Of a stretch of 64,000 nt of DNA, positions 1 through 10,797 are shown piece after piece; positions within the stretch are counted from its first letter, which is position 1; each line of letters opens with the position of its first letter. The notes beneath the pieces are model-generated. The model saw only the letters and a program-made list of their open reading frames with translations, made no database searches and had not been told where the DNA came from. The position numbers and the translations under genes were made by a program. The stretch comes from JBGSTR01 sp963707135 (GTDB taxonomy: Bacteria > Pseudomonadota > Gammaproteobacteria > Chromatiales > Chromatiaceae). Where the stretch lies: NCBI GenBank assembly GCA_963707135.1, contig CAVPOY010000024.1, forward strand, positions 1 through 64,000. The letters run 5' to 3'.

Positions 1-2
1 CG

Positions 3-2966
3 AAACCGGATCTGCACCCAGATGGTGTGCCGAGCTTCCCGGTGGTCGGCATCGGCGCCTCTGCCGGGGGTCTAGATGCGTATCGCGAGCTCATGGAACA
101 CCTGCCGCCGGACACCGGCATGGCCTTCGTCCTGATCCAGCACCTGAACCCCCAACACCCCAGCCTGCTCGCCCAACTGATCGCCGGGACCACTCGGATG
201 CCGGTGACGGAGGCTACGAACAGCGCGGCGGTGGCACCCAATCACGTCTACACCATACCCCCCAACGCAACGCTCGGCATTCTCCACGGGCGCTTGCAAG
301 TGCTCGAACGCCTCGGCGAGCAAGGTCGGCACCTGCCGGTGGATGACTTCCTGTGCAGCCTGGCCCAAGACCGCGGCGACCAGGCCATCGGCATCGTCCT
401 GTCCGGGACCGCCTCCGACGGGACCGCCGGGCTGACCGCCATCAAGGCCGCTGGCGGCGTCACCTTCGCCCAGGACCAGGCTAGCGCCGCCCACTGGGGA
501 ATGCCCGGGAGCGCGGTGGCGGCGGGCTGCGCGGACCAGGTCCTGCCGCCACGGGAGATTGCCTTGGAGCTGGCACGTATCGCCCGCCACCCATTTCTGC
601 TCCACGGCCAGCCCCCCAGGGTGGACCTCGCGGAAGCGACCGACGGGGACCTGGACAAGATCTACCTTCTGTTGCGCTCGCACACCGGCAACGACTTCTC
701 TCTGTATAAGCAGTCCACCGTCCGCCGCCGGATCCGCCGCCGCATGTTGGTCAACAAGCTCGATCGACTCGCCGATTATGTACGCCTTCTCCAGACCACC
801 CCGACGGAGGTGGGTATCCTGTTTCGGGACCTGTTGATCAACGTGACCGGCTTTTTCCGCGACCCTGGGACCTTCAGCACCCTGCGCGCCATGGTCCTAC
901 CGCGGATCTTCGCGGCCCGCCAGTCCGCGCCCAACCAGGCCCAGAGCCGGCCCCAGGTGCGGATCTGGGTCCCCGCCTGCTCCACTGGAGAGGAGCCCTA
1001 CTCGCTCGCCATGACCCTGCTGGAGTACCTCGGCGACCGTGCGGGGGAGCCGGCAGTCGCCGGCGACTTCCAGATCTTCGCCACCGACATCGACGAACAG
1101 GCGATCGTCGCGGCCCGTCGCGGGGTCTACCCCGAGCGCATCGCCAACGACGTTTCCCCAGAGCGTCTGCGGCGATTCTTCGTCAAGGTGACAGGGGGTT
1201 ACCAGGTGGGCAAGGCCCTGCGGGAGCTTTGTGTCTTCGCGGTCCAGAACGTTGCCAAGGACCCGCCTTTTTCCCGGCTGGACCTGGTGTGCTGCCGCAA
1301 CCTGCTGATCTATCTGGGTCCAGTACTCCAGAAACGGGTCTTACAGTTGTTCCACTTTGCCTTGGAGCCCGGTGGCTTTCTGATGCTCGGGCCCTCCGAG
1401 GGGATTGGCCCCCACGCCGACCTGTTCGCCCTGGTGGACCAGCCGGCCAAGCTCTACGCGAAAAAGTCCGCGGCGGGCCGCGCGGGTGGCTACGTCGCCC
1501 TGCGCACCCCAGCCCAGGCGGGCCTCGCGGACCTGACCCCGCCCAAGCCCATCATCCCCGGACGCGGTCCCCAACGCGAGGCCGAAGAGCTGATCCTGGC
1601 CCGCTACGGCCCACCCGGGGTGATCGTCAACTCGGACCTGGACATCCTGCATTTCCGCGGCCAGACCGGGCGCTACCTGGAACCCGCACCAGGGGCTGCG
1701 AGCCTCAACCTGCTCAAGATGGCCCGCCGCGGGCTCTTCCTGGCCCTGCGTGCCGCCCTCACGGAGGTCCGTCGCAGCGGCAACCCGGTGCGCAAGACGG
1801 GGGTCCGCTATCGATACAACGGCGACGAGGGTCTGGCGGACATCCAGGTCCTGCCGCTCAGCGCGGCAGCCGGGGAAACCTGCCTGCTGGTTTTGTTCGA
1901 GGAGGTCGCCCGCCCGGACACCGCGACTGCGGCGCGCGGGACGGTGCCCGATGGCGGTGCCTCCGGAACCGCGCCCAGGTCGGAGGCGGATGACATCATC
2001 GCCGCCCTGGAGCGGGAGCTGACCAAGACCCGCGAGTACATGCAGGCAGCCATCGCCGAGCAGGAGGGGACCAACGAGGAGCTGCGCTCGCTGAACGAGG
2101 AGATCCAGTCCGCCAACGAGGAGTTGCAGAGCACCAACGAGGAATTGGAGACCGCCAAGGAGGAGCTCCAGTCCACCAACGAGGAGTTGGCCACGGTCAA
2201 CGACGAACTGGAGCACCGCAACGCCGATCTGGTCACCGCCAACAACGACATTCGCAACATGCTGGACAGCATCAACCTGCCGATCCTAATGCTGACAAAC
2301 GACTTGCACATCCGCCAGTTCACCCCTCAGGCGGAGCGGCTGCTCAACCTGATCGGCACGGACCTGGGACGACCCATCGGCAACATCAAACCCAACATCG
2401 AGATCCCGAACCTGGAGGCCTTGGCCCAGCGGGTCATCGACAACTTTGGCGCAGAGACCCTGGAGCTTCAGGACAACGCCGGGCACTGGTACTCGGTACG
2501 CTTGCGCCCTTACAAGACCCTGGACCACCGCATCGATGGGGCCGTCATCACCTTTCTGGAAATCGATGAGATCAAGGCCGCCGAGCAACTGCGCCTGGCC
2601 CTGGCGGAAGAGCGCCGCTTGGCGCTCCTGGTGCGCGACGCCATGGACGCCATCATCGCCCAGGGGTTCGATGGCCGTATCTTGTCCTGGAACCCGGCCG
2701 CCGAGCGGGTCTACGGGTATACGCAGGCGCAGGCCCTGACCATGAACGTCCGCCAGCTCATCCCAGACGAGGCCATGGCCGATTGGGAGCGGACGTCGGA
2801 TTTGATCCGTCAGGGGCGACCCGTGGAGCCTTACGGCACCCGCCGCCGGGCCCGGGATGGTCGGGAGCTAGCCGTTTGGCTGGTGCCGACAGCCTTGCTC
2901 GGAGACGACGGCAGACCCTATGCCCTGGGGACCACGGAGAGGTACCTGGGTATCTCCGACACCTGA
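3..2966 (+). CDS. CheB-CheR-PAS hybrid chemotaxis-type signalling protein (5' end probably outside window)
   Basis: This is a fusion of a CheB methylesterase, a CheR protein-glutamate methyltransferase and PAS sensor domains. The frame is open to the window edge. A GTG at 27 could be a start, but family members usually carry extra residues before this point. Seen: a CheB domain (about residues 5-190) with the GASAGG serine motif, a histidine in IQHL and an aspartate in GTASDGT. A CheR domain follows (about 210-490) with a basic RRRIRRRM stretch, the SAM-binding ACSTGEEPYS motif and CCRNLLIYL. Then come a linker/PAS region, a strongly heptad-like Glu/Asn-rich coiled coil (about 670-740) and two PAS regions up to the stop. 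No histidine kinase or GGDEF domain follows the last PAS, whereas many relatives have one. The role is probably in a chemotaxis-like or adaptation pathway; the partner is unknown. No che genes are visible nearby. Confidence 0.88.
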   Translation, partial: KPDLHPDGVPSFPVVGIGASAGGLDAYRELMEHLPPDTGMAFVLIQHLNPQHPSLLAQLIAGTTRMPVTEATNSAAVAPNHVYTIPPNATLGILHGRLQVLERLGEQGRHLPVDDFLCSLAQDRGDQAIGIVLSGTASDGTAGLTAIKAAGGVTFAQDQASAAHWGMPGSAVAAGCADQVLPPREIALELARIARHPFLLHGQPPRVDLAEATDGDLDKIYLLLRSHTGNDFSLYKQSTVRRRIRRRMLVNKLDRLADYVRLLQTTPTEVGILFRDLLINVTGFFRDPGTFSTLRAMVLPRIFAARQSAPNQAQSRPQVRIWVPACSTGEEPYSLAMTLLEYLGDRAGEPAVAGDFQIFATDIDEQAIVAARRGVYPERIANDVSPERLRRFFVKVTGGYQVGKALRELCVFAVQNVAKDPPFSRLDLVCCRNLLIYLGPVLQKRVLQLFHFALEPGGFLMLGPSEGIGPHADLFALVDQPAKLYAKKSAAGRAGGYVALRTPAQAGLADLTPPKPIIPGRGPQREAEELILARYGPPGVIVNSDLDILHFRGQTGRYLEPAPGAASLNLLKMARRGLFLALRAALTEVRRSGNPVRKTGVRYRYNGDEGLADIQVLPLSAAAGETCLLVLFEEVARPDTATAARGTVPDGGASGTAPRSEADDIIAALERELTKTREYMQAAIAEQEGTNEELRSLNEEIQSANEELQSTNEELETAKEELQSTNEELATVNDELEHRNADLVTANNDIRNMLDSINLPILMLTNDLHIRQFTPQAERLLNLIGTDLGRPIGNIKPNIEIPNLEALAQRVIDNFGAETLELQDNAGHWYSVRLRPYKTLDHRIDGAVITFLEIDEIKAAEQLRLALAEERRLALLVRDAMDAIIAQGFDGRILSWNPAAERVYGYTQAQALTMNVRQLIPDEAMADWERTSDLIRQGRPVEPYGTRRRARDGRELAVWLVPTALLGDDGRPYALGTTERYLGISDT

Positions 2967-3264
2967 CTCCGGGGTCGCCCCGCGGGCTCGCGCGCAGGGT
3001 CGGTTTGCCCTTTTGCCGGCAACGCGCGGCGAGAAAGTCCCGAGCGTCCGCGTACCTCGCAACAGCGAATACTCGTCCCTGGGACCCGTCTCACCGCTCC
3101 GGGTCGTAAGCACGCGCCCAGGAACAGGGTCGTGGGTGACCGCTAAGCGCGTCAAGCTGCCGCTCGCCGCCAGCGAGTGAGCGCCCGGACTTGGCCCACG
3201 CGGCAACCGGTTTCTTCAACGCCAGTGGCCGTACCCGAAACGCTGCAGACACTGGGGGCCGTAC

Positions 3265-3290
3265 AAAAAAGCCCCGCCGGGGCGGGGCTT
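3265..3290 (-). terminator. Rho-independent terminator of groES-groEL
   Basis: A 10-bp GC-rich inverted repeat (3269-3278 pairs with 3281-3290, two-base loop) has a run of A on its left side. Read on the minus strand this is a hairpin followed by a U tract, about 30 bases past the groEL stop. It lies between convergent genes and may also slow transcription arriving from the CheB-CheR gene. Confidence 0.85.
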
Positions 3291-3321
3291 TCAGTCGTCA
3301 GACGACCGTAGGAGACAGGGC

Positions 3322-4956
<1,635 letters not shown>

Positions 4957-5016
4957 CTAATCAGCTCCTAGAAAACTCAAAAGGGAATTTAGGTATGTAC
5001 GCGAATGGCGTGTCGA

Positions 5017-5307
5017 TCAGCGCTCGATCACGCCCATGATGTCTTCCTCGCGCATCACCAGGTACTCGGTCCCATCGAGCTTGACCTCGGTCCCGGAGTA
5101 CTTGCCGAACAGGACGCGGTCGCCGACCTTGACGTCGAGCGGGCGCTTCTCGCCGTTTTCCAGGATTTTGCCATTGCCGACGGCGATGACCTCACCCTGG
5201 ATCGGCTTCTCGGCCGCCGAATCGGGGATCACGATGCCGCCGGCGCTGGTGCGCTCCTCCTCCAGGCGGCGAACAACGACGCGGTCATGCAGGGGACGAA
5301 TGTTCAT
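5017..5307 (-). CDS. groES: Co-chaperonin GroES
   Basis: This is the 10-kDa lid of the GroEL chamber. The protein is 96 residues, starting MNIRPLHDRVVVRR, with the mobile-loop region EEERTSAGGIVIPD that contacts GroEL and the conserved GDRVLFGKYSG segment. A GAGGA ribosome-binding site lies about 8 bases before the ATG. It is the first gene of the groES-groEL operon, downstream of a consensus promoter and CIRCE element. Confidence 0.99.
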   Translation of the reverse strand: MNIRPLHDRVVVRRLEEERTSAGGIVIPDSAAEKPIQGEVIAVGNGKILENGEKRPLDVKVGDRVLFGKYSGTEVKLDGTEYLVMREEDIMGVIER

Positions 5308-5368
5308 CTAAGCGTATCCTCATGTGGTTGGTTTCGAGCGCGCACAAAGCCGACCGTCCGGTCGCTTG

Positions 5369-5395
5369 TTAGCACTCACTGAAAACGAGTGCTAA
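5369..5395. promoter_or_regulatory. CIRCE operator (HrcA repressor site)
   Basis: TTAGCACTC (5369-5377), nine spacer bases and GAGTGCTAA (5387-5395) form a perfect 9-bp inverted repeat that matches the CIRCE consensus exactly. It sits immediately downstream of the -10 box of the groES promoter, where HrcA binding would block transcription until heat stress. hrcA itself is not in the window. Confidence 0.97.
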
Positions 5396-5422
5396 TAGTA
5401 GAGCCAAAACCTGGGCTGTCAA
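5395..5422 (-). promoter_or_regulatory. Sigma-70 promoter of groES-groEL
   Basis: On the minus strand a -35 box TTGACA (5417-5422) is followed after 16 bases by a -10 box TACTAT (5395-5400). The -10 box touches the CIRCE repeat by one base, so the transcript starts inside the operator. This suggests repression by HrcA rather than dependence on an alternative heat-shock sigma factor, although a sigma-32 site elsewhere cannot be excluded. Confidence 0.85.
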
Positions 5423-5632
5423 GCCGTCCGGAGGGTGTTTCTCAAGGCGCCCGAGCGCCGCGCACGCGGCCGGCGCAAAGCAGGGGGGAGCACCAGACTA
5501 CAGGTCGCTCGGAATCCGTCGATCTGCCATCAGGAAACGGCGACTCATCGCCGCTCCCTGCTGGGGGCAAGAAGTCGGTCCGCGTTAGGTGGCGGCGGTA
5601 CTGTGGTGTGTGGTGCGAACAGCCCGAACCGA

Positions 5633-6103
5633 TCAGTCAGGCTCGCGCCGGTAGACGCCCTCGATGACCCTCGGGCGACCTTCGTCGCCAGACCGGCGGG
5701 AACCCGAAACAGGCGCGATCCGCACGAGTCGATGGATCAGCGCGTGACGAAGTCCGGGCACCAGGATGAGGAACCCCACGGTGTCGGTCAGGAAACCCGG
5801 AAGGAGCAGGAACAGGCCGGCGACCAGGATCAAGGCGCCGTCCACCAACTCGAAGGCCGGCACCTCATCGCGCGCCTGCAGCTCGCGCACGCGGATCAGG
5901 ACACCGAACCCCTGGTGGCGCACCAGCCAGGTCCCTATAACAGCCGTCAGTATCGAGAGACCGATGGTCGGCAAGGCGCCGATCTCGGAGCCCACCTCGA
6001 TCAGGAAGTAGATCTCGATAAGTGGAAGGCCGATGAACAGCAGAAGGAAAATGAGCACTGACGCGGTCTCTCGGATGTCCAACCGGGCGCCGGGCATCGG
6101 CAC
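5633..6103 (-). CDS. fxsA: FxsA family membrane protein
   Basis: This is a small cytoplasmic-membrane protein of the FxsA family; in E. coli its overproduction relieves exclusion of phage T7 by the F plasmid, and its normal job is unknown. It is 156 residues. Hydrophobic segments lie near residues 15-35 (LIFLLLFIGLPLIEIYFLI), 43-62 and 88-115. The conserved region around IGTWLVRHQGFGVL matches the family's SVIGxxLVRxQG block, and LLLPGFLTDTVG matches LLLPGFxTD. The C-terminal tail is polar. It is a monocistronic gene between groES and the divergent cutA. The start could also lie a few codons further in. Confidence 0.88.
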   Translation of the reverse strand: MPMPGARLDIRETASVLIFLLLFIGLPLIEIYFLIEVGSEIGALPTIGLSILTAVIGTWLVRHQGFGVLIRVRELQARDEVPAFELVDGALILVAGLFLLLPGFLTDTVGFLILVPGLRHALIHRLVRIAPVSGSRRSGDEGRPRVIEGVYRREPD

Positions 6104-6249
6104 CCTGTAGCGGTATTTCGGGATGGCTCAAATCTCTTGGCCGTTGCAGCATAGTTCAAGGGCGAGCTCCGCGCCCGCACCGGCGGCGCCAGCTCGCACG
6201 ACCGCCCCGGATTCCGATCGAACCCAATCGAACCAAAAAGAGTCTTAGA

Positions 6250-6570
6250 ATGCGCGCCAATCACAGCCTGGTGCTCTGCACCTGTCCCGATCAGGATACC
6301 GCAATCGGTATCGGCGAGCGGCTGGTCGAAGAGCGGCTCGCGGCCTGCGTCAACCTGCTCCCGGGCGTGACATCGGTCTATCGCTGGCAGGGTAAACTGC
6401 AGCGAGACAATGAGAACCTGCTGCTGATCAAGACCACCGGAGACCGTTTCGAGGCCCTTTCCACACGCCTTCGGCAGTTGCATCCCTACGACCTGCCGGA
6501 GATCATCGCCGTCCCCATCACCGACGGGCTCCCCGACTATTTGAGCTGGGTAAGCGAATGCACGAACTAA
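6250..6570 (+). CDS. cutA: Divalent-cation tolerance protein CutA
   Basis: This is a trimeric ferredoxin-like-fold protein linked to tolerance of copper and other divalent metals. It is 106 residues with the family blocks TCPDQDTAIGIGERLVEERL, AACVNLLPGV, SVYRWQGK and HPYDLPEIIAVPI. It overlaps the start of dsbD by 13 bases, and the same cutA-dsbD pairing is common in gammaproteobacteria, so the two are co-transcribed and translationally coupled. Confidence 0.96.
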   Translation: MRANHSLVLCTCPDQDTAIGIGERLVEERLAACVNLLPGVTSVYRWQGKLQRDNENLLLIKTTGDRFEALSTRLRQLHPYDLPEIIAVPITDGLPDYLSWVSECTN

Positions 6571-9014
6571 CGACTCTTCGCCGCGCGGCCGGCACCACGC
6601 TGCGCCAGGCAGAGCCCGCGGCCCGCCCATCGGCGCTGGGCCAGCGCCGGCGAGTTCAAGGGTGGGCGAGCTCGGCCGCCGTGCTCGCGGTCGTTTGCGC
6701 GCTCTTCGCTCCGGGCGCCCCGGCGGAGGAGGAGTTCCTGCTGCCCGATCAGGCGTTCCAGATCTCGGGCGAGGCCGACGGCGCGGATGCGGTGCGGGTG
6801 CGCTGGGCAATCGCCGACGGGTACTACATGTACCAGAGCAAATTCCGTTTCGGCGCCGAGTCGGTGGCCATGTCGACCGGGCGTCCGGAGCTGCCACCCG
6901 CGGAAATCAAGCACGACGAGTTCTTCGGCGAGGTCAATATCTATCGCGGCGGCGTGGAAATCCGGGTGCCCGTCGAGCGCAAGGCCGGCGCCGGCGACGT
7001 CCTGGCGCTCGAGACGACCTCCCAGGGCTGCGCCGACGCGGGGCTCTGTTATCCACCCCACCGACAGAAGATCCTGCTCGAACTGCCCAAACTGGCGTTG
7101 CAGGCCCTGGCGCCGGAGGCGACCGCCGCCGAAGCGGACCGGACCGCGGCGGCAGGGCCCGTCGAACCGGCCCAGGGCTCCCTTGAGGCCCTGGGCGGGC
7201 TCGGCCAGTCGCTCGGACTCGATGACGAGGACGACCTGCTGACCGCCGAGGAGGCGTTCCGTTTTCAAGCCGACGTCGTGTCGCCGGACCGGCTGCAGCT
7301 GACCTGGGATATCGCCCCGGAGACCTATCTCTACAAGAATCAGCTACGGATCGACCTCGAGGACGCCGGCGGTACGGCATTGGGCGCCTTCGAGCTTCCC
7401 GCTGGGGACATCAAGAAGGACTCCATCCTCCCGGACGGGAGCATCGGCGACGTCGAGGTCTACCATGACCGCATCGATCTGCCGGTGCCCCTTCTGCGCG
7501 CCGCGAGCGAGCCCCAGGAGGTCACGCTGGTCGCCCGTTACCAGGGGTGCGCCGAGCTCGGCATCTGCTACCCGCCCCAGACCCAGCGGATCAAGCTCGC
7601 CCTGCCTGAGGCCCTCGCGGCGCTGCTTCCGCCGGCTGGCGCGGCGGAGCCCGCGGAGACCCGGACGGCCGCGCCGGAGCCCGCGTCGGCGCCGGCCGAG
7701 ACCGTCTCCGAGCAGGACCAGATCGCCGAGGTTCTGGCCGGCGGCAACCTGTGGTTGATCGTCGCGGCCTTCTTCGGCTTCGGCCTGCTGCTGGCTTTCA
7801 CGCCCTGCGTCTTCCCGATGATCCCGATCCTCTCGGGGATCATCGCCGGTCAGGGGGCGGGCATCACGACCCGCAAGGCGTTCGTGCTGTCGCTCGTCTA
7901 CGTGCTCGCCATGGCCCTAACCTATACGGTCGCCGGCGTGCTGGCCGGGCTGTTCGGCGCCAATCTCCAGGCGGCCTTCCAGAACCCATGGATCCTCTCG
8001 GCATTCGCCCTGGTCTTCGTCGGCCTGGCGCTGTCCATGTTCGGCTTCTACGAGCTGCAACTCCCGTCCAGCTTCCAGTCCAAGATCACCGAGCTCAGCA
8101 ACCGACAGGAGGGCGGGACCCTGATCGGAGTGGCCATCATGGGCTTCCTCTCCGCGTTGATCGTCGGCCCGTGCGTGGCGCCGCCGCTGTTCGGCGCGCT
8201 GATCTACATCAGCAACACCGGCGACGCGGTGCTCGGCGGCGTGGCCCTGTTCGCGCTCAGCCTCGGCATGGGCGCGCCGCTGATCGCCATCGGCACCTCG
8301 GCCGGCAAGCTCCTGCCGCGCGCCGGCGCCTGGATGGACGCGGTCAAGGCAGTCTTCGGCGTGTTGCTGCTGGCGGTGGCCATACTGCTGCTGGAGCGCA
8401 TTCTGCCCGCGGCGGTGTCCATGCTGCTCTGGGGTCTGCTGCTGATCTGCTCGGCGGTCTACCTCGGGGCGCTGGCCCAGGTCCCGGAGGGCGCCAGCGG
8501 CTGGAGAAAGCTCTGGAAGGGTCTTGGGGTCTTTCTGCTGATCTACGGCGCGCTGATGCTGCTGGGCGCCGCGGCCGGCGGCAAGGACACCATCCAGCCC
8601 CTGCGCGGCCTGGCCGTCGGGGGCTCAGCGGGAGGCGCCGCCGAGCACGCGGCCTTCAAGCGCATCAAGACCACGGCCGACCTCGACCGCGAGCTCGCCG
8701 CCGCGAGCGCCGCCGGCAAGCCGGCGATGCTCGACTTCTACGCTGACTGGTGCGTGTCCTGCAAAGAGATGGAGCGCTATACCTTTTCGGATCCCGAGGT
8801 CATCGCCGAGATGGACCGCTTCGTGCTGCTGCAGGCCGACGTGACGGCCAACGACGCCGAGGACCAGGCGCTGATGCAGGGCCGATTCGGCATCCCCGGC
8901 CCGCCGGCGATGCTGTTCTTTGACCGCGCTGGACAAGAGCTCAAGGGATACCGCCTGGTGGGCTTCAAGCCGGCGGCCGAGTTCGCCGATCACCTCCGGC
9001 GGGCGGCGCCATGA
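6558..9014 (+). CDS. dsbD: Thiol:disulfide interchange protein DsbD with duplicated N-terminal domain
   Basis: This inner-membrane reductase carries electrons from cytoplasmic thioredoxin to periplasmic disulfide isomerases and cytochrome-c maturation proteins. The protein is 818 residues, longer than the usual 560-620. After a signal-type segment (about 35-57) come two periplasmic alpha domains in tandem. Each has the redox pair in a C-x5-C setting: Cys158/Cys164 in GCADAGLCYPP and about Cys331/Cys337 in GCAELGICYPP. Next is the multi-helix transmembrane domain, whose two redox cysteines lie in PCVFPM (about 416) and GPCVAPP (about 538). The C-terminal thioredoxin-like domain has CVSC (about 731). 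All expected cysteines are present in both alpha copies. The N-terminus before the signal segment is long and the true start may be later. Confidence 0.96.
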   Translation: MHELTTLRRAAGTTLRQAEPAARPSALGQRRRVQGWASSAAVLAVVCALFAPGAPAEEEFLLPDQAFQISGEADGADAVRVRWAIADGYYMYQSKFRFGAESVAMSTGRPELPPAEIKHDEFFGEVNIYRGGVEIRVPVERKAGAGDVLALETTSQGCADAGLCYPPHRQKILLELPKLALQALAPEATAAEADRTAAAGPVEPAQGSLEALGGLGQSLGLDDEDDLLTAEEAFRFQADVVSPDRLQLTWDIAPETYLYKNQLRIDLEDAGGTALGAFELPAGDIKKDSILPDGSIGDVEVYHDRIDLPVPLLRAASEPQEVTLVARYQGCAELGICYPPQTQRIKLALPEALAALLPPAGAAEPAETRTAAPEPASAPAETVSEQDQIAEVLAGGNLWLIVAAFFGFGLLLAFTPCVFPMIPILSGIIAGQGAGITTRKAFVLSLVYVLAMALTYTVAGVLAGLFGANLQAAFQNPWILSAFALVFVGLALSMFGFYELQLPSSFQSKITELSNRQEGGTLIGVAIMGFLSALIVGPCVAPPLFGALIYISNTGDAVLGGVALFALSLGMGAPLIAIGTSAGKLLPRAGAWMDAVKAVFGVLLLAVAILLLERILPAAVSMLLWGLLLICSAVYLGALAQVPEGASGWRKLWKGLGVFLLIYGALMLLGAAAGGKDTIQPLRGLAVGGSAGGAAEHAAFKRIKTTADLDRELAAASAAGKPAMLDFYADWCVSCKEMERYTFSDPEVIAEMDRFVLLQADVTANDAEDQALMQGRFGIPGPPAMLFFDRAGQELKGYRLVGFKPAAEFADHLRRAAP

Positions 9015-9589
9015 ACTCGACGAAAGTGGTCCTGGCGACGGTGCTCGCCGGCGGAATCAGCATCGGCACCGCCATTATCGGGCAACGCTGGCTGAGCAAG
9101 TCGCCCCACGAGCTCGCGCTGGCCGAGCGCGGGGTTGCCCAGCTCAATCGCCTCCCGGAATTCCGCCTGCCCGACCTCAGCGGTCGCGAGGTGCCCAGCA
9201 GCGACTGGGCCGGGAAGATCCTGGTGGTCAACTACTGGGCCAGCTGGTGCCCGCCCTGCGTCCGGGAGATGCCGATGTTCATCCGCGCCCAGGAGGCGCT
9301 GCGCGAATACGGGGTACAGTTCGTCGGGATCGCGCTGGACCGCGTCCAGGACGTGGAGAACTTCCTGATCGATCATCCGGTCAATTACCCGATACTGATC
9401 GGAAACACCGACGCCGTCGCCCTAGCCAAGCAACTCGGCAACCGGATCGAAGGGCTCCCCTTCACGGTCATATTCGACCGCCAGGGGCGCCGGGTCTTCA
9501 GCCGAATCGGCGAGGTGACCAGCGAGGACCTGAAGGCCCAGATCGACGCGCTTACCGAGACCGGCGATGCGCAGCAATCGCGATCGTAA
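9011..9589 (+). CDS. TlpA/ResA-like membrane-anchored thioredoxin
   Basis: This is a periplasmic thiol-disulfide oxidoreductase tethered by an N-terminal helix (about residues 5-24). The thioredoxin fold carries the active site WCPPC (Cys80, Cys83) inside VVNYWASWCPPC, and a cis-proline region near GLPFTVIFDRQG. The protein is 192 residues. Its ATG overlaps the dsbD stop (ATGA), so the two are translated together; DsbD is the likely electron donor. Family members reduce apocytochrome c or other periplasmic proteins, but the substrate cannot be read from sequence. Confidence 0.92.
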   Translation: MNSTKVVLATVLAGGISIGTAIIGQRWLSKSPHELALAERGVAQLNRLPEFRLPDLSGREVPSSDWAGKILVVNYWASWCPPCVREMPMFIRAQEALREYGVQFVGIALDRVQDVENFLIDHPVNYPILIGNTDAVALAKQLGNRIEGLPFTVIFDRQGRRVFSRIGEVTSEDLKAQIDALTETGDAQQSRS

Positions 9590-9786
9590 CTGGACAACAT
9601 CGCGCATATTCTGGACAATTCGCGACGCTTTGCCGTCATTAACGACCTAGCGACGGCATCCAGATCGACCGGCCGGCGCGGAAAGCTCCCGCGGGCCGCG
9701 CGGGCCGGAACGTGCCGCCCGTCGTATTTCGGCCACTGGGGCCGAACAGGTCGGCGTCTTGAGTGTCTGCGGGGGCGGTCGGCGAG

Positions 9787-10248
9787 ATGTCCACAATCCT
9801 GGTCCTGAACGGACCCAATCTCAATTTGCTCGGCACCCGTGAACCCGGTCATTACGGACGCAGGACGCTCGCGGAGATCGAGCGCGCCCTGAGCGAATCC
9901 GCCCGATCCGCGGGTCACCGCCTGGCTTTTGCCCAGAGCAATGCCGAGCACGCGCTGATCGACATCATTCACAAGGCCCCCGGCGACGACGTGCGCTTCA
10001 TCATCTTCAACCCGGCGGCCTTCACCCATACCAGCATCGCGCTGCGCGACGCCCTCCTCGGGGTGGCGATCCCGTTCATCGAGGTGCACCTGTCCAACGT
10101 CCACGCTCGCGAGCCGTTCAGGACCCACTCCTATTTCTCGGACATCGCGGTGGGTGTGATCAGCGGACTGGGTGCCGAGGGATACGAGCTGGCGCTGCGC
10201 GCCGCGCTGAACCTGCTGGCAGAAGACGAGACGAACGAGAAACACTGA
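9787..10248 (+). CDS. aroQ: Type II 3-dehydroquinate dehydratase
   Basis: This enzyme converts 3-dehydroquinate to 3-dehydroshikimate in the shikimate pathway. The start is chosen at MSTILVLNGPNLN because this is where family similarity begins; an upstream in-frame codon gives eight extra residues without family support. The protein is 153 residues with the conserved LNGPNLNLLGTREP loop (containing the catalytic tyrosine-loop arginine), FNPAAFTHTS, and EVHLSNVHAREPFR with the catalytic histidine. It lies 2 bases before accB, an order (aroQ-accB-accC) widespread in proteobacteria. Confidence 0.97.
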   Translation: MSTILVLNGPNLNLLGTREPGHYGRRTLAEIERALSESARSAGHRLAFAQSNAEHALIDIIHKAPGDDVRFIIFNPAAFTHTSIALRDALLGVAIPFIEVHLSNVHAREPFRTHSYFSDIAVGVISGLGAEGYELALRAALNLLAEDETNEKH

Positions 10249-10250
10249 CC

Positions 10251-10709
10251 ATGGATATCCGCAAGGTAAAGAAACTGATCGAGCTGCTGGAGCAATCCAA
10301 TGTTGCGGAGATCGAGATCCACGAGGGCGAGGAGTCGGTCAGAATCAGCCGTCACGGCGGCGGGGGAGCCCAGCTGTTCATGCCGCAGGGGATGCCGATG
10401 CACGCCCCCGTACCTGCCGCGGCGCCGACAGCGGCGGCCTCGGACGCCGAGGAGGACCTGTTGGAGGGCCTGGACGGCGAGGTCGTCCGCTCGCCCATGG
10501 TGGGCACCTTCTATCGGTCGCCGTCGCCGGGCTCGCAGCCTTTCGTCGAGGAGGGCCAGCAGGTCAAGGCCGGCGACACCCTCTGTATCATCGAGGCGAT
10601 GAAGATCCTGAACCAGATCGAGTGCGAAAGCGCGGGTGTCGTGAAGCGCATCCTGGTCGATAACGGGCTCCCGGTCGAGTACAACCAGCCGTTGTTCGTG
10701 ATCGCCTGA
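10251..10709 (+). CDS. accB: Biotin carboxyl carrier protein of acetyl-CoA carboxylase
   Basis: This is the carrier subunit of acetyl-CoA carboxylase, which makes malonyl-CoA for fatty acids. It is 152 residues. The N-terminal MDIRKVKKLIELLEQSN segment is followed by a Pro/Ala linker and the biotinyl domain with EAMKILNQIE; the biotinylated lysine is near residue 118. It forms an operon with aroQ upstream and accC 88 bases downstream. Confidence 0.98.
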   Translation: MDIRKVKKLIELLEQSNVAEIEIHEGEESVRISRHGGGGAQLFMPQGMPMHAPVPAAAPTAAASDAEEDLLEGLDGEVVRSPMVGTFYRSPSPGSQPFVEEGQQVKAGDTLCIIEAMKILNQIECESAGVVKRILVDNGLPVEYNQPLFVIA

Positions 10710-10797
10710 AAAATCGGCCTCACTGGACCCGGGTTACGCCGGTACCCGGCGAGCCGAGCCGATCCGCCCCATCGCCAACGACCTCAGCCTACCCGCA

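Noticed and set aside
1341..2216. Long minus-strand frame opposite the CheB-CheR gene
   Set aside because: LLVGGLELLLGG-type repeats mirror the coiled-coil codons on the plus strand.
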